From UBA4644 sp900555855 (GTDB lineage Bacteria; Bacillota; Clostridia; Oscillospirales; Butyricicoccaceae): 5,505 nucleotides of DNA. Below the pieces are notes generated by a model. It did not search any database and was not told the origin of the DNA. It saw only the letters and a list, made by a program, of their open reading frames with translations. Positions 1 through 5,443 of the stretch are shown here, in pieces; the stretch's first letter is position 1; each line of letters starts with the position of its first letter. The translations under genes were made by a program, and so were the position numbers. The stretch is from the NCBI GenBank assembly GCA_052289195.1, contig DAWAJD010000059.1, forward strand, positions 1 to 5,505, read 5' to 3'.

Positions 1-2346
1 GGCGTCGTCGCGGGAGAAGCCGAAGGTCATCTGGGTCAGATCGTTGGTGCCGAAGGAGAAGAACTCCGCCTGCTGGGCGATCTGGTCGGCAGTGAGGGCG
101 GCGCGGGGGATCTCGATCATGGTGCCCACCTGATACTTCATCTCGATGCCGGCAGCCTTGATCTCCTCGTCGGCCACGGCCACGACGATATCCTTCACAT
201 ATTTCAGCTCCTTGACCTCGCCCACCAGGGGGATCATGATCTCCGGGACCATGGTCCACTCGGGATGCCGCTTCTGAACATTCAGCGCGGCGCGGATGAC
301 GGCACGGGTCTGCATCCGGGCGATCTCGGGATAGGTGACGGCCAGACGGCAGCCGCGATGGCCCATCATGGGGTTAAACTCATGGAGACCGGCGATGATG
401 GCCTTGATCTGCTCCACGGTCTTGTGCTGGTTCTTGGCCAGCAGCTCGATGTCCGCTTCCTCGGTGGGAACGAACTCATGCAGGGGGGGATCCAGATAAC
501 GGATGATGACCGGGTTGCCCTCCATGGCTTCGTAGAGCTGCTCGAAGTCGCCCTGCTGCATGGGCAGCAGCTTGTCCAGCGCGGTCTCACGCTCTTCCAC
601 GGTGTCGGAGCAGATCATCTCGCGGATGGCGGAGATGCGGTCCGGCTCGAAGAACATATGCTCGGTGCGGCAGAGGCCGATGCCCTGCGCGCCCAGCTCC
701 CGGGCCTTCTTGGCGTCGGTGGGGGTGTCTGCATTGGTGCGGACCTTCAGGCGGCGATATTTATCCGCCCAGGCCATGATGCGGCCGAACTCGCCGGAGA
801 TGGAAGCGTCCACGGTGGGGATGATGCCGTCGTAGATGTTGCCGGTGGAGCCGTCGATGGAGATGCAGTCGCCCTCGTGGAAGGTCTTGCCGGCCAGGGT
901 GAACTTCTTGTTTTCCTCGTCCATGACGATGTCGCCGCAGCCGGAAACGCAGCACTTGCCCATGCCGCGGGCCACAACGGCCGCGTGGGAGGTCATGCCG
1001 CCGCGGACGGTGAGGATGCCCTGGGAGGCCTTCATGCCGGTGATGTCCTCGGGAGAGGTCTCCAGACGGACCAGAACGACCTTCTCGCCCCGGGCCTTCC
1101 ATTCCTCAGCGTCGGCAGCGGAGAAGACCACCTTGCCGCAGGCAGCGCCGGGAGAAGCGCCCAGGCCCTTGCCCATGGGCGTGGCGGCCTTCAGCGCCTT
1201 GGCGTCAAACTGGGGATGCAGCAGCGTATCCAGATTGCGGGGATCGATCATCATGACGGCCTTCTTCTCGTCGATCATGCCCTCGTCCACCAGGTCGCAG
1301 GCGATCTTCAGGGCCGCGGGCGCGGTGCGCTTGCCGTTGCGGGTCTGCAGCATGAAGAGCTTGCCGTGCTCCACGGTAAACTCCATGTCCTGCATATCCC
1401 GGTAATGATCCTCCAGCGTCTTGCAGACCTGCTGGAACTGGGCAAAGGCCGCGGGGAACTTTTCGGCCATCTGGGCGATGGGCATGGGGGTGCGCACGCC
1501 GGCCACCACATCCTCGCCCTGGGCGTTGGTCAGGAACTCGCCCATGAGCTTCTTCTCGCCGGTGGCGGGGTCGCGGGTAAAGGCAACGCCGGTGCCGCAG
1601 TCGTCGCCCATATTGCCGAAGGCCATCATCTGCACATTGACCGCGGTGCCCCAGCTGTAGGGGATGTCGTTATCCCGGCGGTAAACATTGGCGCGGGGGT
1701 TGTCCCAGCTGCGGAAGACGGCCTGAATGGCGCCCATCAGCTGCTCCTTGGGGTCGGAGGGGAAGTCCTGACCGATCTTGGCCTTATACTCGGCCTTGAA
1801 CTGGCCGGCCAGCTCCTTCAGATCGTCGGCGTTCAGCTCCACATCCAGCTTGACGCCCTTCTTCTCCTTCATCTGGTCGATGAGCTGCTCGAAATACTTC
1901 TTGCCCACCTCCATGACCACGTCGGAATACATCTGGATAAAGCGGCGATAGCAGTCCCAGGCCCAGCGGGGGTTATTGGACTTCTGGGCGATGGTGTTGA
2001 CCACATCCTCGTTCAGGCCCAGGTTCAGGATGGTATCCATCATGCCGGGCATGGAGGCGCGGGCGCCGGAGCGGACGGAGACCAGCAGGGGGTTCTCCTT
2101 GTCGCCGAACTTCTTGCCGGTGACCTGCTCCATCTTCTCGATGTATTCCATGATCTGGCCGCGGATCTCGTCGGAGATCCTCCGGCCGTCCTCATAATAC
2201 TGCGTGCAGGCTTCGGTGCTGATGGTAAAGCCCTGCGGGACGGGCAGGCCGATGTTGGTCATTTCGGCCAGGTTCGCGCCCTTGCCGCCCAGAAGCTCGC
2301 GCATCGACGCGTTGCCTTCGGTGAACAGATAGACATACTTGTGCAT
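1..2346 (-). CDS. ppdK: Pyruvate,phosphate dikinase, 3'-truncated by the window edge
   Basis: Cytosolic enzyme that interconverts PEP + AMP + PPi and pyruvate + ATP + Pi; in anaerobes it often serves PPi-linked glycolysis or PEP synthesis. Read on the minus strand from the ATG at 2346, the frame is open for 782 codons to the window edge. The family is usually about 870-890 residues, so roughly 90 are missing. The N-terminal ATP-grasp domain (about 1-340) shows GGKGANL with Lys22, VRSGARASMPGMMDT with Arg92, and LQTR with Arg336. The swivelling phosphohistidine domain has GGMTSHAAVVARG with catalytic His454 and, two residues earlier, Thr452, the residue that regulatory PDRP kinases modify in relatives. 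The PEP/pyruvate barrel shows GLCRTEHMFF (Arg560), RYLDPPLHEF (Arg616), MIEIPRAAL (Glu745) and GTNDLTQMTFGFSRDDA (Asn768, Asp769). These match the known active-site set at nearly identical numbering to the Clostridium symbiosum enzyme. The catalytic Cys near 831 lies outside the window. It is probably monocistronic, with its own promoter. Confidence 0.98.
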   Translation of the reverse strand, partial: MHKYVYLFTEGNASMRELLGGKGANLAEMTNIGLPVPQGFTISTEACTQYYEDGRRISDEIRGQIMEYIEKMEQVTGKKFGDKENPLLVSVRSGARASMPGMMDTILNLGLNEDVVNTIAQKSNNPRWAWDCYRRFIQMYSDVVMEVGKKYFEQLIDQMKEKKGVKLDVELNADDLKELAGQFKAEYKAKIGQDFPSDPKEQLMGAIQAVFRSWDNPRANVYRRDNDIPYSWGTAVNVQMMAFGNMGDDCGTGVAFTRDPATGEKKLMGEFLTNAQGEDVVAGVRTPMPIAQMAEKFPAAFAQFQQVCKTLEDHYRDMQDMEFTVEHGKLFMLQTRNGKRTAPAALKIACDLVDEGMIDEKKAVMMIDPRNLDTLLHPQFDAKALKAATPMGKGLGASPGAACGKVVFSAADAEEWKARGEKVVLVRLETSPEDITGMKASQGILTVRGGMTSHAAVVARGMGKCCVSGCGDIVMDEENKKFTLAGKTFHEGDCISIDGSTGNIYDGIIPTVDASISGEFGRIMAWADKYRRLKVRTNADTPTDAKKARELGAQGIGLCRTEHMFFEPDRISAIREMICSDTVEERETALDKLLPMQQGDFEQLYEAMEGNPVIIRYLDPPLHEFVPTEEADIELLAKNQHKTVEQIKAIIAGLHEFNPMMGHRGCRLAVTYPEIARMQTRAVIRAALNVQKRHPEWTMVPEIMIPLVGEVKELKYVKDIVVAVADEEIKAAGIEMKYQVGTMIEIPRAALTADQIAQQAEFFSFGTNDLTQMTFGFSRDDA

Positions 2347-2353
2347 TCGTAAC

Positions 2354-2361
2354 ACTCCTTA
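2354..2361 (-). promoter_or_regulatory. Ribosome binding site of ppdK
   Basis: The minus strand reads TAAGGAGT seven bases before the ATG at 2346. This is a strong Shine-Dalgarno match, and it fixes the start of ppdK. Confidence 0.9.
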
Positions 2362-2401
2362 TCTCAAATATATAACACACCTGATTTTATCAATCTCCGT
2401 T

Positions 2402-2429
2402 ATTATAACAGAAAGCCGGGGAAAGTCTA
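2402..2429 (-). promoter_or_regulatory. SigA-type extended -10 promoter of ppdK
   Basis: On the minus strand there is a perfect TATAAT (2402-2407) preceded by TGT, giving an extended -10 element (TGn). A TAGACT -35 box (2424-2429, 4 of 6 matches to TTGACA) lies 16 bases upstream. Transcription would start near 2395, leaving a leader of about 50 bases that carries the ribosome site. Immediately upstream of the -35, the minus strand is rich in A- and T-tracts (about 2433-2455), which could act as an UP element. A second, poorer match (TTGATA near 2390) has bad spacing to any -10. The promoter is inferred from sequence alone. Confidence 0.75.
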
Positions 2430-2448
2430 CCCCCATTTTCTTAAAATT

Positions 2449-2478
2449 TTTTCCGGAAAATCAATGAATTTTGATTTT
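2449..2478. repeat. Two overlapping AT-rich palindromes upstream of the ppdK promoter
   Basis: TTTTCCGGAAAA (2449-2460) is a perfect 12-bp palindrome. It overlaps a second dyad made of AAAATCAA (2457-2464) and TTGATTTT (2471-2478) around a 6-base centre. Their centres lie roughly 60-70 bases before the predicted ppdK transcription start. They could be operator or activator sites, or a weak hairpin. No specific regulator is recognised. Confidence 0.45.
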
Positions 2479-2542
2479 TTGCCGTGATCCTCGTCAAAAG
2501 CGCCCGGCTTCCGAAAAATTTTTGGTCTGTGCCGGGTGCAGC

Positions 2543-2570
2543 AAAAACCGGAGCCGCCCCGAAGGGCGGC
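2543..2570 (-). terminator. Candidate intrinsic terminator for the PfoR-like transcript
   Basis: On the minus strand a 7-bp GC-only stem (GCCGCCC / GGGCGGC, 2553-2570) closes on TTCG with a C-G closing pair, the extra-stable cUUCGg tetraloop. It is followed by TCCGG and then TTTTT (2543-2547). The T-run starts a few bases later than ideal. The tetraloop forms only on the minus strand, which fits termination of leftward transcripts before the ppdK promoter. It is also the left end of the composite palindromic element. Confidence 0.5.
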
Positions 2571-2582
2571 CTTCAGCTTGTC

Positions 2583-2612
2583 GAAAAAGTCTGCAGAATT
2601 GCAGGCTTTTTC
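2583..2612. repeat. 13-bp hairpin, loop GAAT
   Basis: GAAAAAGTCTGCA (2583-2595) faces TGCAGGCTTTTTC (2600-2612). All positions pair, with one G-U wobble if transcribed on the plus strand and one A-C mismatch on the minus strand. It is the second hairpin of the composite element. Confidence 0.75.
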
Positions 2613-2620
2613 CTATGGGA

Positions 2621-2653
2621 TGTTTTTTCACGGACATGTGCCGGGAAAAAACA
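2621..2653. repeat. Interrupted 12-bp hairpin around ACATGT
   Basis: TGTTTTTTC (2621-2629) pairs with GAAAAAACA (2645-2653). After one mismatch, CGG pairs with CCG, leaving a 7-base loop that contains the palindrome ACATGT. It is the third hairpin of the composite element. Confidence 0.7.
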
Positions 2654-2661
2654 CCGTAACC

Positions 2662-2687
2662 CGCCAAATTTTCGCAAAAATTTGGCG
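2662..2687. repeat. Perfect 11-bp hairpin, loop CGCA
   Basis: CGCCAAATTTT (2662-2672) and AAAATTTGGCG (2677-2687) are exact reverse complements around a 4-base loop. This is the most perfect stem in the block. Confidence 0.85.
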
Positions 2688-2690
2688 AAA

Positions 2691-2706
2691 CCGGCCCGCA
2701 GGCCGG
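2691..2706. repeat. 6-bp GC hairpin, loop CGCA
   Basis: CCGGCC and GGCCGG flank CGCA, the same loop as in the hairpin just to its left, from which it is separated by only three bases. Confidence 0.6.
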
Positions 2707-2712
2707 GACTTA

Positions 2713-2751
2713 ACTGTCGAGAAAAACCCAGCGAAGCGGTTTTTCGACAGT
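2713..2751. repeat. 14-bp hairpin with a 2-base bulge
   Basis: ACTGTCGAGAAAAACC (2713-2728) pairs with GGTTTTTCGACAGT (2738-2751) apart from a 2-base bulge. The 9-base loop has a small inner GC-GAA-GC dyad. The right arm contains the TTTTTCGACA word that also occurs, inverted, at the left end of the composite element. Confidence 0.75.
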
Positions 2752-2755
2752 CTCA

Positions 2756-2778
2756 GGGCCGTCCCGAAGGGACGGCCC
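2756..2778. repeat. 10-bp GC hairpin downstream of the PfoR-like gene
   Basis: GGGCCGTCCC (2756-2765) and GGGACGGCCC (2769-2778) are exact reverse complements around GAA. The hairpin lies 25 bases past the stop of the PfoR-like gene. On the minus strand no T-run follows. On the plus strand a U-rich stretch (2785-2799) follows after about seven bases. It may help end or stabilise the PfoR-like mRNA. Confidence 0.65.
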
Positions 2779-2803
2779 CTGCAATCTCTTTTTATTTTTC
2801 CGC

Positions 2804-3889
2804 TCAGAGCTTCAGGTCGCCCTCGCGGATCCAGCCCAGCCGGCGGCAGAGCAGGCCAAAGGCCCAGCTGAGCACGGCGGGCAAAACAAAGCAGATCAGC
2901 GCCAGCCCCACCCAGTCCATCCCGGTGATGGCGGCCTTTGCGCCGGTGGCCACATCGTTGACCCAGCCGGCATAGACGCCGATGGGCCCCACCATGCCGC
3001 AGGTGCCCATGCCGGAGGCCACGGCGGAGGCCGGGTCGTTCATCTCCAGATGGAACAGGCAGGTGGCCATGGGGCCGGTGATGGCGGAGGCCGCCGTTGC
3101 GGGGATCCAGATCCGCGGGTTTTTCACGATATTGCCCATCTGGAGCATGGAGGTGCCAAGGCCCTGGCTCACCAGACCGCCCCAGCGGTTCTCCCGGAAG
3201 GACAGGACGGCAAAGCCCACCATCTGGGCGCAGCAGCCGGCCACCGCCGCGCCGCCGGCCAGACCGGTAAGGCCGATGGCCGCGCAGATGGCGGCGGAGG
3301 AGATGGGCAGCGTCAGCGCCACGCCGATGACCACGCTGACCAGAATGCCCATCCAGAAGGGCTGCAGCACCGTGGCCCACCGGACGAAGCCGCCCACGGC
3401 GGAGGCCGCAGTGCCGATGGCGGGCGCGACGGCATAGGAGAGGGCCACGCCGGTAAGGATGGTCACCAGCGGCGTCACCAGAATGTCCACCTTGGTCTCC
3501 TTGGAGACGGCCTTTCCCAGCTCGGCGGCAAAAATGGCGATGAACAAAACGGCCAGCGGCCCGCCGGCGCCCTTGCCGCCGTCCAGCGTGGTAGAGCCCA
3601 GCAGATTGGCGGCATAGCCCACCGTCGCCAGCGAAAAGAGCACCAGCGGCGGCGCCTTCAGCGCCCAGCCGATGGCCACGGCCATGGCCGCGCCGCTCAT
3701 GGAGGAGGCAAACGAGCCGACATTCACCAGAAATTCCAGATGCAGCTGCGTGCCCAGCGTGTTCAGGATCGTCCCGATGAGCAGCGAGCAAAACAGGCCC
3801 TGCGCCATGGCGCTCATGGCGTCGATGCCGTAGCGCCGGCCGGAAAACACAATATCCTTGCGCTTCAGAAAGGCTTTGAAGGTCTCCAT
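2804..3889 (-). CDS. PfoR-family / PTS EIIC_2-like integral membrane protein
   Basis: A 361-residue, very hydrophobic protein with about ten likely membrane segments between residues 25 and 347. It has the landmarks I associate with the PfoR / PTS_EIIC_2 family: GIDAMSAMAQGLFCSLLIGT (21-40), LGSTTLDGGKGAGGP (97-111), TLPISSAAICAAIGLTGLAG (193-212) and QGLGTSMLQMGNI followed by NPRIWIPATAASAITGP. Relatives are about 340-360 residues, so this is full length. The family is annotated either as a PTS sugar transporter IIC subunit or, after Clostridium perfringens PfoR, as a toxin-regulator membrane protein; the substrate is unknown. No EIIA, EIIB or HPr partner lies nearby, so a sugar-PTS role is unproven. 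The ATG at 3889 is chosen because AGGAGGAG sits 8 bases upstream and hydrophobic sequence begins soon after. The frame stays open to an ATG at 4021, but those 44 extra residues are polar, lie over promoter-like DNA and lack a ribosome site. It is divergent from the antiporter. Confidence 0.88.
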   Translation of the reverse strand: METFKAFLKRKDIVFSGRRYGIDAMSAMAQGLFCSLLIGTILNTLGTQLHLEFLVNVGSFASSMSGAAMAVAIGWALKAPPLVLFSLATVGYAANLLGSTTLDGGKGAGGPLAVLFIAIFAAELGKAVSKETKVDILVTPLVTILTGVALSYAVAPAIGTAASAVGGFVRWATVLQPFWMGILVSVVIGVALTLPISSAAICAAIGLTGLAGGAAVAGCCAQMVGFAVLSFRENRWGGLVSQGLGTSMLQMGNIVKNPRIWIPATAASAITGPMATCLFHLEMNDPASAVASGMGTCGMVGPIGVYAGWVNDVATGAKAAITGMDWVGLALICFVLPAVLSWAFGLLCRRLGWIREGDLKL

Positions 3890-3897
3890 GGGAAAAA

Positions 3898-3905
3898 CTC
3901 CTCCT
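3898..3905 (-). promoter_or_regulatory. Ribosome binding site that decides the PfoR-like start
   Basis: The minus strand reads AGGAGGAG, an almost perfect anti-16S match, 8 bases before the ATG at 3889. It favours that start over the in-frame ATG at 4021. Confidence 0.9.
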
Positions 3906-3909
3906 GCTT

Positions 3910-3934
3910 CGGCGGTGTTCCGCCGTATTTTTTT
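3910..3934 (+). terminator. Intrinsic-terminator-like hairpin inside the PfoR-like leader
   Basis: On the plus strand CGGCGG (3910-3915), loop TGTT and CCGCCG (3920-3925) are followed by TA and seven T residues (3928-3934), the classical form of a rho-independent terminator. No plus-strand gene lies upstream, so it would end antisense transcription coming across the PfoR-like gene. Read on the minus strand, the same hairpin lies in the 5' leader, four bases before the ribosome site. There it could stabilise the mRNA or affect translation. Confidence 0.55.
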
Positions 3935-3935
3935 C

Positions 3936-3964
3936 ATCTTATCACAGTCTGCGGGGGAAAGCAA
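3936..3964 (-). promoter_or_regulatory. Possible promoter of the PfoR-like gene
   Basis: On the minus strand TAAGAT (3936-3941, 4 of 6 matches) is a possible -10, and TTGCTT (3959-3964, 3 of 6) lies 17 bases upstream. Transcription would start near 3929, so the RNA would begin just before the 3910-3925 hairpin. The match is moderate, and other AT-rich sites in the region could serve instead. Confidence 0.4.
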
Positions 3965-4013
3965 TCGCGCTTCCGTAGACAAACCACAAAAAAGATTTTG
4001 CTTTTTGGTTGTT

Positions 4014-4026
4014 TTGCACATTGCAA
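4014..4026. promoter_or_regulatory. 13-bp dyad overlapping the antiporter -35 box (putative operator)
   Basis: TTGCACATTGCAA is a perfect dyad: TTGCA, 3-base centre, TGCAA. Its right half is the predicted -35 of the antiporter promoter, and it lies about 50 bases upstream of the PfoR-like -35. A protein bound here could block the antiporter promoter and influence both genes. No regulator gene is visible in the window. Confidence 0.45.
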
Positions 4027-4048
4027 GGTTTTGAAATTTAGTTATAAT
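4021..4048 (+). promoter_or_regulatory. SigA-type promoter of the antiporter gene
   Basis: A perfect TATAAT (4043-4048) lies 16 bases after TTGCAA (4021-4026, 4 of 6 matches to TTGACA). The expected start is near 4055, giving a leader of about 65 bases. The surroundings are AT-rich compared with the coding DNA on both sides. Confidence 0.7.
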
Positions 4049-4052
4049 GTAG

Positions 4053-4078
4053 AAGGCTCTGTTGGCGGAGCTTTTTTT
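4053..4078 (+). terminator. Short hairpin with T-run in the antiporter leader
   Basis: AAGGCTC (4053-4059) can pair with GAGCTTT (4068-4074), with one G-U pair, and the strand continues as T residues to 4078. This looks like a weak intrinsic terminator but sits at the very 5' end of the predicted transcript, upstream of the ATG at 4120. It may be a 5' stabilising hairpin, an attenuator-like element, or chance. Confidence 0.35.
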
Positions 4079-4102
4079 CTGCGATTTCCTATCTGATCGA
4101 TC

Positions 4103-4110
4103 GAGAGGGG
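4103..4110 (+). promoter_or_regulatory. Ribosome binding site of the antiporter gene
   Basis: GAGAGGGG ends nine bases before the ATG at 4120, separated from it by CG and a run of T. It is a reasonable though imperfect Shine-Dalgarno sequence, and it supports this start. Confidence 0.65.
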
Positions 4111-4119
4111 CGTTTTTTT

Positions 4120-5418
4120 ATGAATTATCTGATCCCGGTGGCCGTGGCCCTGGTGGCCGGCCTGATGATGACCCGTGTTTTCAAGCTGCTGCATCTGAAC
4201 TTCCCCGATGTGACCGCCTTTCTGCTGGCGGGCGTGGCCATCGGCCCCTACGGGCTGGGGCGGCTGGGCGTTCCGGGCCTGGGCTTTTCCTCTATGGAGT
4301 CGCTGGGCCAGGTCAGCGTGGTCTCCAGCGTGGCGCTGGGCTTTATCGCCTTTGCCATCGGCAACGAGTTTCGCCTTTCCCAGCTGAAGCACACCGGCAA
4401 GCAGGCCACCATCATCGGCATTCTGCAGGCCTGCGTGGCCACGCTGACGGTGGATCTGGTGCTGCTGGGGCTGCACTTTATCCTGGGCGGCGACCTTTTG
4501 CCCCTGCCCGCGGTGATCACCCTTGGCGCCATCGCCGCCGCCACGGCCCCCGCCGCCACGCTGATGGTGGTGCGGCAGTATAAGGCCAAGGGCAAGCTCA
4601 CCGATCTGCTGCTGCCCATCGTGGCGCTGGACGATGCGGTGGGCCTGGTGATCTTCGCCGTGTCCTTCGGCGTGGCCGAGGCCATGGTGGGCGGCTCCAT
4701 GAGCCTCAGCTCCGTGGTGCTGGAGCCGCTGCTGGAGATCGTGGGCTCGCTGGCGCTGGGCGCGCTTCTGGGCTGCCTCCTGACCCTGCTGGAAAAGCTC
4801 TTCTTCTCCAACACCAACCGCCTTTCGCTGACCATCGCCTTCGTGCTCATCACCATCGCCCTCTCCGCCGCGACGGTGCCGCTGGGCGGCGTCACGCTGC
4901 GGTTTTCCTCCCTGCTGGTGTGCATGATGCTGGGCACCGTGTTCTGCAATCTCTGCCCCCGCTCTGCCGACATCATGGACCGGGCGGACAAATGGACGGC
5001 CCCCATCTACTGCCTGTTTTTCGTGCTGAGCGGCGCGGAGCTGGAGCTGAGCGTCTTTGCAGACATGGCGGTGGTGGGCATCGGCATGGCTTACATTATC
5101 GCCCGCTCCGCCGGAAAATATCTGGGGGCGCTGGGCTCCTCCGCGCTGGTGGGCTGCGACCATAAGGTCCGGCAGTATCTGGGCATCACCCTGCTGCCGC
5201 AGGCCGGCGTTGCCCTGGGCATGAGCGCCTCCGCCGCCCAGCTGGGCACCGACGAGGGCCGCCTGATCCGCAACATTACCCTGTTCGGCGTGATGATCTA
5301 CGAGCTGGTCGGCCCCGCTCTGACCCGTTGGGCGCTGGAAAAGGCCGGCGAGATCCGTCCCGCCGCCGCCGAGAAAAAGACGGTGGAGCGCTTCAACCGC
5401 CCCGCCGCCCAGCGGTAA
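4120..5418 (+). CDS. CPA2-type cation:proton antiporter (Na+/H+ exchanger family)
   Basis: A 432-residue inner-membrane protein with about 13 predicted membrane segments and a short polar tail (about 403-432). It belongs to the Na_H_Exchanger fold and would exchange Na+ or K+ for protons, serving pH and ion homeostasis. Visible family features are the N-terminal NFPDVTAFLLAGVAIGP (27-43), a broken-helix-like ATAPAAT (141-147) and VALDDAVGL with Asp171-Asp172. That pair matches the DD ion-binding motif of electrogenic CPA2 exchangers such as NapA. Later come ARSAGKYLGA (Lys333, a candidate for the conserved lysine of the late helix) and LLPQAGVALGM (358-368). No C-terminal RCK/TrkA-N domain follows, unlike KefB/KefC-type transporters, so nucleotide gating is not expected. 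The length is normal for the membrane domain alone. The ATG at 4120 has a ribosome site and puts the first hydrophobic segment at residue 3. The ion specificity cannot be read from the sequence. The gene is single, divergent from the PfoR-like gene. Confidence 0.93.
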   Translation: MNYLIPVAVALVAGLMMTRVFKLLHLNFPDVTAFLLAGVAIGPYGLGRLGVPGLGFSSMESLGQVSVVSSVALGFIAFAIGNEFRLSQLKHTGKQATIIGILQACVATLTVDLVLLGLHFILGGDLLPLPAVITLGAIAAATAPAATLMVVRQYKAKGKLTDLLLPIVALDDAVGLVIFAVSFGVAEAMVGGSMSLSSVVLEPLLEIVGSLALGALLGCLLTLLEKLFFSNTNRLSLTIAFVLITIALSAATVPLGGVTLRFSSLLVCMMLGTVFCNLCPRSADIMDRADKWTAPIYCLFFVLSGAELELSVFADMAVVGIGMAYIIARSAGKYLGALGSSALVGCDHKVRQYLGITLLPQAGVALGMSASAAQLGTDEGRLIRNITLFGVMIYELVGPALTRWALEKAGEIRPAAAEKKTVERFNRPAAQR

Positions 5419-5419
5419 A

Positions 5420-5441
5420 GCGGTGCAGAGCGAGCTGCCGC
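5420..5441 (+). terminator. Weak GC hairpin just after the antiporter stop
   Basis: GCG and GCAG (5420-5428) can pair with CTGC and CGC (5435-5441) around a 6-base loop, with a 2-base bulge. It begins two bases after the TAA at 5416-5418. No T-run follows, so it is at best a non-canonical 3' end. Confidence 0.25.
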
Positions 5442-5443
5442 CC

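Larger units (their letters stand above)
2552..2778. repeat. Composite palindromic intergenic element with seven hairpins
   Basis: This fills most of the gene-free stretch between the PfoR-like gene and ppdK. Seven inverted repeats follow one another almost without gaps: 2553-2570, 2583-2612, 2621-2653, 2662-2687, 2691-2706, 2713-2751 and 2756-2778. The two outer ends are inverted, diverged copies of one module. Read inward to outward, each starts TTTTTCGACA, has a short variable part, then GGCCG(C/T)CC leading into a GC-rich hairpin containing CCCGAAGGG or its near equivalent. By eye, 20 of the first 25 positions agree between the copies. The architecture resembles a MITE or a compound REP-like element, although no flanking target duplication or transposase is evident. 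Short reading frames through it have no recognisable protein features. It could also act as a bidirectional terminator cluster or be transcribed as a structured RNA. No known RNA family is recognised. Confidence 0.7.

Noticed and set aside
265..2352. A 695-codon open frame on the plus strand opposite ppdK
   Set aside because: It is the antisense of a gene with clear PPDK active-site motifs throughout. Its translation is low-complexity, rich in His, Gly, Asp and Leu as expected from reversed GC-rich codons, and it has no recognisable domain.
2552..2778. CRISPR array
   Set aside because: The units are inverted repeats of differing sequence and length with no constant direct repeat or unique spacers, and no cas genes are present.
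2471..2975. Small plus-strand open frames across the palindromic block
   Set aside because: They run through hairpins and into the antisense of the PfoR-like gene. The peptides are basic and low in structure, with no good ribosome site. They are best explained as chance frames.
2628..3791. A second long minus-strand frame overlapping the PfoR-like gene, and a 348-codon plus-strand frame at 3050-4096
   Set aside because: Both overlap the PfoR-like gene in other frames, are Arg/Gly/His rich, lack membrane segments or known motifs, and have no convincing ribosome sites.
2804..4021. The longer version of the PfoR-like protein beginning at 4021
   Set aside because: The extra 44 residues are polar and cover the predicted promoter and leader hairpin, and that ATG overlaps the dyad at 4014-4026. 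The ATG at 3889 has an almost perfect ribosome site.
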